Shown: positions 1 to 8,290, counted from the stretch's first letter. The stretch is 64,000 bases of DNA from Halobiforma lacisalsi AJ5 (GCF_000226975.2 NZ_CP019285.1:620001-684000); one strand, 5' to 3'. The notes: generated by a model from the sequence alone, not told the origin. Made by a program: numbers and translations.

Positions 1-64
1 GCCGCAGAAGTCCACCGCTCGGATGGGTTCCTCCGGCTCACGACGTCGTTCGCGAGAGAAGTAT

Positions 65-164
65 CGCCTCCCGGATTTGAACCACGCGAAAGACTCGCTT
101 GCGCTCGTCTTTCGACTTCCCGCTCGCTGCGCTCGCGGGAACGGGGACAGCTCGATCTTCAGTC
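65..164 (-). pseudogene. tRNA-Phe 3' remnant split by a double hairpin
   Basis: Bases 65-83 match 210-228 and bases 142-164 match 228-250 of the intact tRNA-Phe gene about 145 bp away. The two matching pieces are adjacent in the tRNA (T arm and anticodon/variable region). Here they are separated by 58 bases (84-141) holding two hairpins: 87-94 pairs with 107-114, and 117-123 pairs with 135-141. The 5' half of the tRNA is absent, so this is a remnant and not a functional tRNA. The origin is inferred to be a partial duplication followed by insertion. Confidence 0.75.
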
Positions 165-206
165 AGGTCCAGTAACTTCTCGAGTGGGAATCGCGTAAAA
201 TCGGGA

Positions 207-280
207 TGCCGCCTCCCGGATTTGAACCGGGGACAGCTCGATCTTCAGTCGAGTGCTCTCCCAGTCTGAGCTAAGGCGGC
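207..280 (-). tRNA. tRNA-Phe (GAA)
   Basis: Read on the minus strand the sequence folds as a 74-nt cloverleaf. The acceptor stem pairs GCCGCCT with AGGCGGC, followed by discriminator A. The anticodon loop is CTGAAGA, giving anticodon GAA for phenylalanine. The T arm contains GGTTCAAATCC. CCA is not encoded, as is usual in haloarchaea. A partial copy of its 3' half lies at 65-164. Confidence 0.95.
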
Positions 281-500
281 TTACCTCTTTCTCCGTCCAT
301 GGTATAAAAAAGGATTTCGAATTGCGACGACTCCGATCGATTCGGTTACAGATCCGCCGAGCCCTCGAGATCGTCGGTCGAACCGTTCGAAATCGTTCCG
401 TACGGATGAGATACAATAGTTTGATCTTCCTTAACCGTCGTTTGTTGGATATTCGGATATTCAAGACACCCTTTTCCGGTCTGGCGGGTAACCCTGTGTT

Positions 501-947
501 ATGGAAGCACTTACCTCGAGTCAGGAGGAGCAAGAACTCTCCGCCGACACCATCCTGGAGCTGCTCGCCAATCGGCGGCGACGATACCTCCTGTACGCAC
601 TGCGGGGGCGGGAAGATCCGATCGAGCTCTCGACGCTCGCCGAACAGGTGGCCGGCTGGGAACACGACGTGCCGCCGGACGAAGTCGAGAAAAACGAGTA
701 CAAGAGCGTCTACGTCTCGTCGGTCCAGTGCCACGTCCCGAAACTGGCCGACGCCGGCGTCGTCGACCACGACGAGGACAACCACACCGTCGTCCTCTCG
801 GACAACTTCGACCAACTCGAGCCGTACCTCCGGGTCGTGATCAAAGACGAACCCGAAAACTCGACGTTGCACTCGGCGCTGCAGGCGGAGTCGGGTGACG
901 GGTTCTTCAGCCAGATCCGGGAGAACGTCGCACGCCTCAAGCACTGA
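501..947 (+). CDS. DUF7344-like winged-helix protein, putative transcriptional regulator
   Basis: A 148-residue acidic protein. Residues about 15-40 (DTILELLANRRRRYLLYAL) have the start typical of haloarchaeal DUF7344 helix-turn-helix proteins. They are followed by a winged helix with the VYVSSVQCHVPKLADAGVV recognition segment around residues 72-91, a pattern where a YxS..H.PKL helix precedes 'D.GVV'. No membrane segment or ligand domain is visible. It stands alone between tRNA-Phe and tRNA-Val genes. The DNA target is unknown, and the family assignment is from memory of the motif. Confidence 0.75.
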   Translation: MEALTSSQEEQELSADTILELLANRRRRYLLYALRGREDPIELSTLAEQVAGWEHDVPPDEVEKNEYKSVYVSSVQCHVPKLADAGVVDHDEDNHTVVLSDNFDQLEPYLRVVIKDEPENSTLHSALQAESGDGFFSQIRENVARLKH

Positions 948-1201
948 CTACTGCCGGGAAGCACGGACGAAACCGAGATAGTGGCGGATTACGGACGGCG
1001 GCTCGAGGTTTCCTCCGGATTGGCTCGTTTCGGATTCGGCGTCGGCGTCGGCGTCGGTTTTCGCGGCGCCGTCGATGATTCACGGTCGATCAGACAGTGA
1101 TGACCGCCGGTTTGTGACGAGGGGACGGACTTCTGGACGCGAAACGATGACCCTGGCTCGAGCGGGCAACTCTACAATAATCGCGTGAGCGCTAGGAATA
1201 G
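948..1201. other. Gene-free stretch before the tRNA-Val repeat
   Basis: No convincing coding frame is seen. The stretch contains a short run of GGCGTC hexamers near 1038-1055. It leads into the partial tRNA-Val copy at 1202. Confidence 0.4.
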
Positions 1202-1317
1202 TGGGCTCGGGCGGGTTCGAACCACCTCAACTTCGCTCGCTGCCGCTCGCTCGTTCCGTCGTTCGAACCCGCCCTCACATACATTTCTGTGGTTCATGCG
1301 TTGTTCACCACAGAAAT
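1202..1317. repeat. Partial tRNA-Val copy plus two hairpins abutting the tRNA 3' end
   Basis: Bases 1202-1226 repeat the last 25 bases of the tRNA-Val gene (1317-1341) in direct orientation, 115 bp away. Within the copy, 1209-1222 forms a perfect 14-bp inverted repeat with 1261-1274. A second perfect 11-bp hairpin pairs 1283-1293 with 1307-1317, and its right arm ends on the tRNA discriminator base. The whole unit looks like an element bounded by tRNA 3'-end copies. It is too short to carry an integrase. Confidence 0.75.
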
Positions 1318-1390
1318 GGGCTCGGGCGGGTTCGAACCACCGACCTCGGCCTTGTAAGGGCCGCGTCATAACCAGCTAGACCACGAGCCC
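1317..1390 (-). tRNA. tRNA-Val (TAC)
   Basis: Minus-strand cloverleaf of 74 nt. The acceptor stem is GGGCTCG/CGAGCCC with discriminator A. The anticodon stem CGGCC/GGCCG closes loop CTTACAA, giving anticodon TAC for valine. The T arm contains GGTTCGAACC. A 25-bp direct copy of its 3' end lies 115 bp downstream of the tRNA 3' end. Confidence 0.95.
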
Positions 1391-1419
1391 GCACCCGGAC
1401 CAAAGCCACCCGCCCGAAT

Positions 1420-1429
1420 AACATTTACT
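1420..1429 (+). promoter_or_regulatory. Probable TATA box for the DUF192 gene
   Basis: The AT-rich stretch AACATTTACT lies 22-31 nt before the ATG at 1451, the spacing expected for a leaderless haloarchaeal promoter. Confidence 0.45.
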
Positions 1430-1450
1430 TTCTCGAGTCGCACGACAACC

Positions 1451-2020
1451 ATGGCACTCGAGCGCACGTCGAAGGCCGTCCTCGTCCTCGCAGTCGTCGC
1501 GCTGGGCGCCGTTCTCCTCGCACAGGCCGGACTCGTCTCGGCTCCGTGGGGTGACGACCGGGCCGAGGTGCGGGTCTTCGACGCCGACGCCGACGCCGAC
1601 ACCGACGCCACACCCGGGTCCGAGAAGCCGAAAGCGACCGTCAACGTCGAGGTCGCCGACACTTGGAACGAGCGCTACACGGGCCTGAGTAATCACGACT
1701 CGCTCGAGGACGGCGAGGGCATGCTGTTCGTCCACGACAACGAGGCCGAACGGACCTACGTAATGCGTGAGATGGACTTCGACATCGACATCGTCTTCAT
1801 CGGCGCGGACCGCGAGATCACGGCGATCGAACACGCACGCGCCCCCGAACCCGGCGAGGACGGCGAAAATATCCAGTACACCGGCGAGGCGAAGTGGGTA
1901 CTCGAGGTGCCACGAGGGTACGCCAACGAGACCGGGATGGCGGTCGGCGACACGGTCGAGATCGATGTCGAACCCGAGGGCGAAGGGAGCGACGACGGGA
2001 ACGGCGCGGACGGGGGATAG
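1451..2020 (+). CDS. DUF192 family protein, membrane-anchored
   Basis: A 189-residue protein with an N-terminal hydrophobic segment at about residues 8-28, so it is probably anchored outside the cell membrane. It then has an Asp/Ala-rich linker and a DUF192 domain from about residue 58. Visible family features are the N-terminal 'V.VADTWNERYTGLS' strand-helix, 'GMLFVH', 'MREMDFDIDIVFI' and the closing 'VLEVPRGYANETGMAVGD'. The biochemical function of DUF192 is unknown. It ends 58 bp before the ABC exporter on the same strand and has its own candidate promoter. Confidence 0.88.
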   Translation: MALERTSKAVLVLAVVALGAVLLAQAGLVSAPWGDDRAEVRVFDADADADTDATPGSEKPKATVNVEVADTWNERYTGLSNHDSLEDGEGMLFVHDNEAERTYVMREMDFDIDIVFIGADREITAIEHARAPEPGEDGENIQYTGEAKWVLEVPRGYANETGMAVGDTVEIDVEPEGEGSDDGNGADGG

Positions 2021-2045
2021 TCGGCGTATTTCGATTCGTAGCAAA

Positions 2046-2055
2046 CGCTTATTGG
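2046..2055 (+). promoter_or_regulatory. Probable TATA box for the ABC exporter gene
   Basis: The stretch CGCTTATTGG lies 24-33 nt before the ATG at 2079. This supports that start over the longer open frame, which extends upstream into the preceding gene. Confidence 0.4.
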
Positions 2056-2078
2056 TACCGGTCCCCGAAGCGGATACG

Positions 2079-4091
2079 ATGAGCGGAAGCGGCGTCGACT
2101 GGGACGACGATGACCCGTTCGAGGAGCAGCGCGAGGAGATCGAGAACCCGATGAAGCGGCTGTTCCTCGAGTACGGCCGCGATTACTCGTTCCACGCGAT
2201 CGTCGGCATCGTCGCGAGCGTGTTCGCCCGCGTACTGGATCTGCTGCCGCCGGTGATGCTGGCGGTGGCGCTCGACGCGGTGTTCCGCGAGGAGGCTGGC
2301 AGCACCAGTTACACGGAGGCGCTCCCGTTCGGTGGCGGCTTCGTGGAGCCGTACGTCCCCGCCTCGCAGGTGGAACAGTTCTACCTGACTGTCGGCGTCA
2401 TCGCCGGCGCGTTCTTCTTCGGGGCAGCGTTTCACTGGCTCCGCAACTGGGGGTTCAACGCCTTCGCCCAGAACATCCAGCACGATATCCGGACCGACAC
2501 CTACGACAAGATGCAGCGGCTGAACATGGACTTCTTCGCCGACAAGCAGACCGGGGAGATGATGTCCATCCTCTCGAACGACGTCAACCGCCTCGAGCGG
2601 TTCCTGAACGACGGAATGAACTCCCTGTTCCGGATGGCGGTGATGGTCCTCGGGATCGGCGTCATCCTCTTTGCGTACAACTGGCAGCTCGCGCTGGTCG
2701 CGTTGCTCCCAGTGCCGCTGATCGCCGTGTTCACCTACTTCTTCGTCAGGATCATCCAGCCCAAGTACGCCGCCGTCCGCTCGGCCGTCGGCACGGTCAA
2801 CTCCCGGCTCGAGAACAACCTCGGCGGGATCCAGGTGATCAAATCGAGCACGACGGAGGAGTACGAGTCCGAACGCGTCGACGACGTCTCCCGGGACTAC
2901 TTCGACGCGAACTGGGACGCCATCGAGACGCGCATCAAGTTCTTCCCCGGACTCCGGGTGATCGCGGGGATCGGCTTCGTCGTCACGTTCCTCGTCGGCG
3001 GCCTGTGGGTCTTCCAGGGACCGCCCGGGCCGTTCACCGGCACTCTGAGCGAGGGGGAGTTCGTCGTGTTCATCCTCTACACGCAGCGGTTCATCTGGCC
3101 GATGGCCCAGTTCGGCCAGATCATCAACATGTACCAGCGCGCCCGCGCGTCCTCGGCCCGGATGTTCGGCCTGATGGACGAGCCGAGCCGGGTCGCGGAG
3201 ACGCCCGACGCGACGGACCTCGAGGTGGACGAGGGCCGCGTCGAGTACGATCACGTGACGTTCGGTTACGACGAAGAGGAGACGATCGTCGAGGACATCG
3301 ACTTCACCGTCAACGGCGGCGAGACGCTTGCGCTGGTCGGTCCCACCGGCGCGGGCAAGTCGACCGTCCTCAAACTTCTCCTGCGGATGTACGACGTTCG
3401 AAAGAGCGAAGCTCTTTCGAGCCAATCAGAATCGCAGAGCGATTCTGATGACGTCGATCGAGGTGCGATCAGGGTCGACGGCCAGGACATCCGCGAGGTG
3501 ACCCTCGAGAGCCTGCGCGAGTCGATCGGCTACGTCAGCCAGGACACGTTCCTCTTCTACGGGACCGTCGAGGAGAACATCAAGTACGGCACGTTCGACG
3601 CCGACCGCGAGGAAGTGATCGAGGCCGCGAAGATGGCCGAGGCCCACGAGTTCATCCGGAACCTGCCGGAGGGCTACGACACGGAGGTCGGCGAACGCGG
3701 TGTCAAGCTCTCGGGCGGCCAGCGCCAGCGGATCTCCATCGCACGGGCGATCCTCAAGGACCCCGACATCCTCGTACTGGACGAGGCGACAAGCGACGTC
3801 GACACCGAGACGGAGATGCTCATTCAGCGCTCGATCGACGAACTCGCCGCCGATCGTACCACGTTCGCCATCGCCCACCGGCTCTCGACGATCAGAGACG
3901 CCGATCAGATCCTCGTTCTCGAGGACGGCCGGATCGTCGAACGCGGCGAACACGAGGAACTGCTCGAGAACGGCGGGCTCTATTCGCACCTCTGGGGCGT
4001 CCAGGCGGGCGAGATCGACGAGTTACCGCAGGAGTTCATCGAGCGTGCCCAGCGCCGGCAGGCGCGGACGGAGGTCGGGAACGACGACTGA
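2079..4091 (+). CDS. ABC transporter, fused permease and ATPase (exporter type)
   Basis: A 670-residue half-transporter. An N-terminal six-helix membrane domain (about 30-340) is followed by a nucleotide-binding domain with Walker A GPTGAGKST at 421-429, signature LSGGQ at 544-548, Walker B ILVLDEA near 565-571 and H-loop AHRLST near 602. This is the ABCB/MsbA-like exporter layout, probably acting as a homodimer. The substrate cannot be told. The start at 2079 begins the acidic stretch MSGSGVDWDDDD; the frame is open further upstream, but that extension overlaps the previous gene. Odd feature: residues 441-457 (RKSEALSSQSESQSDSD), between Walker A and the Q-loop, are encoded by two perfect palindromes absent from the usual family pattern. 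Confidence 0.92.
   Translation: MSGSGVDWDDDDPFEEQREEIENPMKRLFLEYGRDYSFHAIVGIVASVFARVLDLLPPVMLAVALDAVFREEAGSTSYTEALPFGGGFVEPYVPASQVEQFYLTVGVIAGAFFFGAAFHWLRNWGFNAFAQNIQHDIRTDTYDKMQRLNMDFFADKQTGEMMSILSNDVNRLERFLNDGMNSLFRMAVMVLGIGVILFAYNWQLALVALLPVPLIAVFTYFFVRIIQPKYAAVRSAVGTVNSRLENNLGGIQVIKSSTTEEYESERVDDVSRDYFDANWDAIETRIKFFPGLRVIAGIGFVVTFLVGGLWVFQGPPGPFTGTLSEGEFVVFILYTQRFIWPMAQFGQIINMYQRARASSARMFGLMDEPSRVAETPDATDLEVDEGRVEYDHVTFGYDEEETIVEDIDFTVNGGETLALVGPTGAGKSTVLKLLLRMYDVRKSEALSSQSESQSDSDDVDRGAIRVDGQDIREVTLESLRESIGYVSQDTFLFYGTVEENIKYGTFDADREEVIEAAKMAEAHEFIRNLPEGYDTEVGERGVKLSGGQRQRISIARAILKDPDILVLDEATSDVDTETEMLIQRSIDELAADRTTFAIAHRLSTIRDADQILVLEDGRIVERGEHEELLENGGLYSHLWGVQAGEIDELPQEFIERAQRRQARTEVGNDD
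3398..3449. repeat. In-frame double hairpin inside the ABC transporter ATPase domain
   Basis: TCGAAAGAGC (3398-3407) pairs perfectly with 3411-3420 across a 3-nt loop. Five bases later ATCAGAATCGC (3425-3435) pairs perfectly with 3439-3449 across a 3-nt loop. The insert keeps the reading frame and adds about 17 Ser/Glu/Asp-rich residues in a loop. It resembles the paired hairpins next to tRNA-Phe. Confidence 0.85.
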
Positions 4092-4166
4092 GAAGGGGTC
4101 GACGGCGAAAAACTCGCTTCCGCGCTCCCGCACCCGCCGAGTACCCGCCGAAGCCCGTCGCCCAAC

Positions 4167-4511
4167 TCAGAACGACTCTTGCTCGCGCTGTCCTTCTTGC
4201 TCGGGCGCGCCCTCGTCCTGACGGTCCTCGCCCGCGGCGGGCGGCGTCCGGTCGCTGTAGTTCTTGCGTCCGATCGCCTCGTCGCCGACCATGTTCATGA
4301 TCGCCTGCTCGACCGCGCTGTAGTCCTCGTACTCCTCCTCGTTCATCGGCCCGATCAACTCCTCGAGGGGCATCGTCTCCTCGCCGAAGTCGACCTCGCG
4401 GTCGCCGTGCTCGTCGAGCAGGTCGTCCTGGCTGATCGGATACTCCACGGCCTCGAGGTCGTCGTGGAGGTCCCCCAGTTCGACTCCCAGCTCGCGGCTG
4501 TCGTCGGTCAT
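4167..4511 (-). CDS. DUF5789-like small acidic protein
   Basis: A 114-residue protein starting MTDDSRELGVELGDLHDDLE, with a conserved-looking core ('YPISQDDLLDEHGDREVDF' then 'PLEELIGPM' and 'YDSAVEQAIMNMV.DEAIGRKNYSDR'-like segment) that matches my recollection of haloarchaeal DUF5789. The last 20 residues are low-complexity Glu/Gln. No motif suggests an enzyme. It is convergent with the ABC exporter and divergent from the creatininase-family gene, whose start is 95 bp away. The ATG at 4511 was chosen over upstream starts because homology-like sequence begins there. Confidence 0.75.
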   Translation of the reverse strand: MTDDSRELGVELGDLHDDLEAVEYPISQDDLLDEHGDREVDFGEETMPLEELIGPMNEEEYEDYSAVEQAIMNMVGDEAIGRKNYSDRTPPAAGEDRQDEGAPEQEGQREQESF

Positions 4512-4605
4512 AGGAGAGATGTACGGGAGCAGGGTGAAACGGGTTGAGCCTGCGCTCGCCACGGTGGACGACTGCGCTGACCGACCGTCGATGGTCGGTG
4601 GTTTC

Positions 4606-5376
4606 ATGTCCGAACGGGCGATCTACTCCCGCATGGATCTCAGCGACGCGACGTGGACCGACGTCCGGGACTCTGAGGCCGAGCTCGCGGTCGTCCCGGT
4701 CGGCAGCACGGAACAGCACGGCCCGCACGCGCCGCTCGGCACCGACGTCCTCACTGCAGAGGCGGTCGCCGACGCGGGTTGTGAGCGTATCGATCGCGAG
4801 GTCGTCCGCGCGCCAGCGATCCCCGTCGGAGTGGCCGAGGAACACCGCCAGTTCCCCGGGACGATGTGGGTCTCGCCGGACACCTTCCGAAGCTACGTCC
4901 GCGAATCCGTCGAGAGCCTGTTCTCCCACGGGTTCGATCGCGTCGTCCTCGTCAACGGCCACGGCGGCAACGTCGACGCGCTCCGGGAGGCCGGCGCGCG
5001 ACTTACGCGGGACGGCAACGAGGAAACCTACGCCGTCCCGTTCACCTGGTTCGAGGCTGTCGGCGACCACTCGAGCGACATGGGCCACGGCGGTCCCCTC
5101 GAGACGGCGCTGCTCAGGGAGGTCGCACCGGAGCTCGTCCGCGAGGAGCGCGTCGACGAGGCGAGCGCGGACGCCGCCGACGGCTGGGGGGAGTGGGTGA
5201 GCTACGCGAACCTGGCCTACGACAGCGCGGCGTTCAGCGACAACGGCGTCGTCGGCGACCCGCGCGAGGGGTCGGCCGAGCGCGGCGAGGAACTGCTCGA
5301 GCTGGCGGCCGCGGCGCTGGCGCGGCTGCTCGAAGCCGTGGCGGAACGGGACGTTTCGCGGCCGGAGCGAAGGTAG
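4606..5376 (+). CDS. Creatininase-family amidohydrolase, possibly ArfB-like
   Basis: A 256-residue protein with the creatininase signature. 'PVGSTEQHGPHAPLGTD' near residues 26-42 supplies the Glu-x-His metal ligands. 'EEHRQFPGT' near residue 75 is followed by 'VNGHGGN' near 117-123 and 'MGHGGPLETALL' near 159-170. Family members hydrolyse cyclic or formyl amides; in archaea the best known is ArfB, the formamide hydrolase of the riboflavin/F420 pathway. Because the genome contains F420-type metabolism in related species ArfB is possible, but the sequence alone does not decide between ArfB and another amidohydrolase. Confidence 0.85.
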   Translation: MSERAIYSRMDLSDATWTDVRDSEAELAVVPVGSTEQHGPHAPLGTDVLTAEAVADAGCERIDREVVRAPAIPVGVAEEHRQFPGTMWVSPDTFRSYVRESVESLFSHGFDRVVLVNGHGGNVDALREAGARLTRDGNEETYAVPFTWFEAVGDHSSDMGHGGPLETALLREVAPELVREERVDEASADAADGWGEWVSYANLAYDSAAFSDNGVVGDPREGSAERGEELLELAAAALARLLEAVAERDVSRPERR

Positions 5377-5393
5377 CGGCGGGAGTTGGTTCG

Positions 5394-5876
5394 TTACTCC
5401 GCCTCGGCTTCCTCGGGCTCTTCGTCCCCGTCGTCGGCCTCCGCCTCTTCGTCCACGTCCGCAGCCTCTACCTCGTCTTCGTCCGGCACCGCCTCCTCGA
5501 GCGTCCCACGAAGCGCCGGGATCGTCGACGTGAGGTCGCCGACCTGCTCGCCGGCCTCGGCGACGTCCGCGATCGCCTCCTCTAGGTCCGCGATCTCGGC
5601 CTCGAGGTCGTCGGCGTCGTCGAAGGCGTCCGCGCGCTGGCCCATCGTGAACCACTTCTTGGCGTCGCGGAGGTGATCCTCGGCGTCGCCGGGATCCAGC
5701 GCGGAGTTGAGCCCGTTGAGCACGCCCAATACGTTGTCGGCGTCGGTCTCCCAGACATCGTCGGCCGCCGGGAGGGCCGCCCAGGCCTCCTCGAGCGAGG
5801 CTTCGACGTCTTCGCGCATCTCGTTGGCCGCTTCGCCGAACAGTTCCTCGTCGTCGCCGAACGTCGCTTGGCTCAT
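5394..5876 (-). CDS. DUF5790-like acidic protein
   Basis: A 160-residue very acidic protein starting MSQATFGDDEELFGEAANEM. The core (residues about 1-120) is helical with heptad-like spacing and includes 'DVWETDADNVLGVLNGL' and 'DAKKWFTMGQRADAF'. The tail is almost entirely Asp/Glu/Ala. It fits the haloarchaeal DUF5790 pattern. No function is known. It is convergent with the creatininase-family gene, 17 bp apart. Confidence 0.75.
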   Translation of the reverse strand: MSQATFGDDEELFGEAANEMREDVEASLEEAWAALPAADDVWETDADNVLGVLNGLNSALDPGDAEDHLRDAKKWFTMGQRADAFDDADDLEAEIADLEEAIADVAEAGEQVGDLTSTIPALRGTLEEAVPDEDEVEAADVDEEAEADDGDEEPEEAEAE

Positions 5877-6008
5877 GTCACCACCTTCACGGGGACCGAG
5901 GTTAAAAGGTCGCCCGAAAGTGAAAGTGAAAACGGGCTCGAGCGGGCGGCTCGAGATGAAATAGCGCGCGGATTTCGAAAAGGTGTATACTGCGCCGGGC
6001 CCGGGACC

Positions 6009-6716
6009 CTACCGAGTCCGCAACTCCCGTGCTGGCTTGCTGCCGGAGGCGATCGTGTCGACGCCGGGGCTGTACAGGTGGACCGGCTCCGTCTCCGGCC
6101 GGTCGAACCCGTTGGCGGCGAAGAGCGTGTTCTCGCGGAACGAGACCTCGGCGTCGTACAGCGGCCAGGGCTCGTGGGAGACGTCGGCATACCGGATCGA
6201 ACCGTCCGGCGCTTCGGTGTAGTAACGGTAGCGTTCGGTCAGGAACCCCTCGAGGCTCCCGTGGTCGGCGTAGTATCGGCTCCCGGTCGGCCCGTACGTC
6301 GCGTCGAAGCGAACCGAGCGCGCGCCGCGGTGGCGACGCCTGCTCGTGAACCTGACGGCCCCGTCGTCCGCGGCAAGGTCGATGTCCGCGTAGTAGTACG
6401 GAAGGTGGTGGAACAGCCGCGCACCGAGGACGGCGGCGAGTCCGTCGGCGTCGAGGCTGAAGAAGTACACCCCCGGATGGCCCTCGTAGGAGACGTACGT
6501 CCGCAGGTTGAGTTCGGGCAGCGCCACTCCGGTTCCGGACGGCAGCGCCCGCGGCCGGACGTCGACGTTCGTGAAGGGGACGACCGAGAGCCACGCCTTC
6601 CCGTCGTGGGTGTCGACCGACAGGCGCTGCGGGAGGTGTGGACGCACCCGGTTGGGCTCGAGCGGCCAGTTGGCAAACAGGAGCCGTCGCCAGCCCATCG
6701 AGAGGGACACGACCAT
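6009..6716 (-). CDS. DUF2071 (YqjF-like) family protein
   Basis: A 235-residue protein. Family features include the opening 'WRRLLFANWPLEPNRVRPHLPQ' (split here at residues 9-30), 'WLSVVPFTNVDVRPR' around 42-56, 'ELNLRTYV' around 67-74 and 'GVYFFSLDAD' around 81-90. DUF2071/YqjF proteins have an acetoacetate-decarboxylase-like fold and no settled activity. The chosen ATG at 6716 precedes MVVSLSMGW; a second ATG 18 bases in is also possible. The gene lies 71 bp downstream of mptD on the same strand, so co-transcription is possible. Confidence 0.82.
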   Translation of the reverse strand: MVVSLSMGWRRLLFANWPLEPNRVRPHLPQRLSVDTHDGKAWLSVVPFTNVDVRPRALPSGTGVALPELNLRTYVSYEGHPGVYFFSLDADGLAAVLGARLFHHLPYYYADIDLAADDGAVRFTSRRRHRGARSVRFDATYGPTGSRYYADHGSLEGFLTERYRYYTEAPDGSIRYADVSHEPWPLYDAEVSFRENTLFAANGFDRPETEPVHLYSPGVDTIASGSKPARELRTR

Positions 6717-6787
6717 ATCGGAACTTGGGACAGTGAGCGTAAGAAGACACCGCCCAACGGAACTGTGGCGGTGGCTTCGTCTCGAGG

Positions 6788-7156
6788 CTACAACGACGAC
6801 CGGTCCTCGACCGACTCGAGTCGCATCAGCGGATAGCCGTCCTCCATCTCCATGCGGGCGACGACCTCGCAACCCTCGTAGTCGATCACGATTTCGACCT
6901 CGAGGAACCGACCTGTGAGTTCGGTGTAGTCGGCTCCCGCATCGGCGATGGCGGCCGCGAGTTCGTCCTCGCGAACGTCGACGTCGACGGCACGGCAGTG
7001 GGGCTGGTTCTCGATCGCCTCCTCCATCGCGGTCGCGACGCTGTCGGCGCTGTCGGGCGAGACCGGCGTACCGGCGAACTGGTGATACAGCGAGCCGAAC
7101 TTGATGCCGGCCTCGAAACAGGCGGCTTCGGCGTCGGTCGGCGCGGTGTCGGTCAT
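6788..7156 (-). CDS. mptD: Archaeal dihydroneopterin aldolase MptD
   Basis: A 122-residue protein carrying 'CFEAGIKFGSLYHQFAGTPVS' at its start, then 'SVATAMEEAIENQPHC', 'YTELTGRFLEVEI' and 'YEGCEVVARMEMEDGYPLMRL'. This is the pattern of the archaeal MptD/DUF372 family. MptD cleaves 7,8-dihydroneopterin to 6-hydroxymethyl-dihydropterin on the route to folate or methanopterin-type cofactors. The length is normal for the family. The ATG at 7156 was preferred over an upstream one at 7183 because conservation begins there. It is divergent from azf, with 111 bp between the starts. Confidence 0.85.
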   Translation of the reverse strand: MTDTAPTDAEAACFEAGIKFGSLYHQFAGTPVSPDSADSVATAMEEAIENQPHCRAVDVDVREDELAAAIADAGADYTELTGRFLEVEIVIDYEGCEVVARMEMEDGYPLMRLESVEDRSSL

Positions 7157-7267
7157 ACTCGAGCCCTCGCGAGCGGTCGGCAAGGGGGTTGCGGTCCCGG
7201 GTCGGCCGCGGAGGCGCCAGCCCGGAATCGCACGTTACTTACCGACGCTTTCCCTCACACCGAACGA

Positions 7268-8023
7268 ATGGCACAGTCGGTCCTGCTCACGGGAGCTTCG
7301 GGGCGCGTCGGGCAGGCGATCCTCGAGGGACTCGCGGACGAACGGGAGTACGAGTGGCGGTTGCTAGACCGGGATCCACCGACGGGAGATCGTAACTACC
7401 CGGGTGAGTTCGTCGTGGCGGACATCACCGACGAGGAAGCGGTCCGCGAGGCGATGGAGGGCATCGACGTCGTTCTCCACCTCGCAGGCGACCCGCGTAA
7501 GACCGCGCCGTGGGAGAGCGTCCTGCCGAACAACATCGACGGCACCCAGACCGTCTACGAGGCCGCGGTCGGCGCCGGCGTCGACAAGTTCGCCTTCGCT
7601 TCCTCGAACCACGCCGTCGGGGCCTACGAGACCGACGAGCGGACACCGGACATGTATCGCGAGGACGACGAATTCCGGCTCGACGGGACCGAACTCCCCC
7701 GCCCCGGCAACCTCTACGGCGTCTCGAAGGCGACCGGCGAAATCCTGGGTCGGTACTACCACGACGAATACGGCCTCTCCGTGGTCTGTGTCCGGATCGG
7801 CAACCTCACCAAAGATCACCCGCCGATCGACTACGAACGCGGGCAGGCGATGTGGCTCTCCCACCGCGACTGTGCACACCTCTTCGATCGCTGTATCCGG
7901 GCGGAGTACGACTACGAGGTCGTCTACGGTATCTCCGACAACGACCGCAAGTACTACTCGATAGAGCGCGCTCGAGAAGTGCTGGGGTACGAGCCTCGCG
8001 ACAATTCTGCCGACCACGGCTGA
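7268..8023 (+). CDS. azf: NAD-dependent glucose-6-phosphate dehydrogenase Azf
   Basis: A 251-residue extended short-chain dehydrogenase. The NAD-binding motif TGASGRVG is at residues 8-15, the catalytic YGVSK (Tyr150, Lys154) follows a Ser at about 112-113, and ASSNHAVGAYETDERTPDMY precedes the active site. The sequence closely recalls the characterised Haloferax volcanii Azf (archaeal zwischenferment), which oxidises glucose-6-phosphate with NAD+ in the oxidative pentose phosphate pathway. The C-terminus ends at DNSADHG, slightly shorter than I remember for Haloferax. A related UDP-sugar or uronate dehydrogenase is the alternative. Confidence 0.85.
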   Translation: MAQSVLLTGASGRVGQAILEGLADEREYEWRLLDRDPPTGDRNYPGEFVVADITDEEAVREAMEGIDVVLHLAGDPRKTAPWESVLPNNIDGTQTVYEAAVGAGVDKFAFASSNHAVGAYETDERTPDMYREDDEFRLDGTELPRPGNLYGVSKATGEILGRYYHDEYGLSVVCVRIGNLTKDHPPIDYERGQAMWLSHRDCAHLFDRCIRAEYDYEVVYGISDNDRKYYSIERAREVLGYEPRDNSADHG

Positions 8024-8290
8024 CGCTCGGTTCCGACACGTGCCGGTGAGAGGCGACTACAGCGCCGGGTAACGCGGCGATGAAAATCGTTTCCGAATTA
8101 AAACCACAGTTGTCGATAGGGTTTCGCTACGGGTCGATCGACCCGAAAACGACGTACGAACCACTCCTCTGTCTGCGTGTCAATTTCACTCAGTCTCGAG
8201 TTACCGACTCAAACACCGGGAAACGAACGATAGAGTTTATTCACGGCTTCGTTCAACGACCGGAGACCCCCAGCGGGGTGTGAGATTTCC

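Noticed and set aside
65-280. The tRNA-Phe copy as an integrase attachment site
   Set aside because: No integrase or cargo lies between the two copies, and the copy includes internal as well as end sequence.
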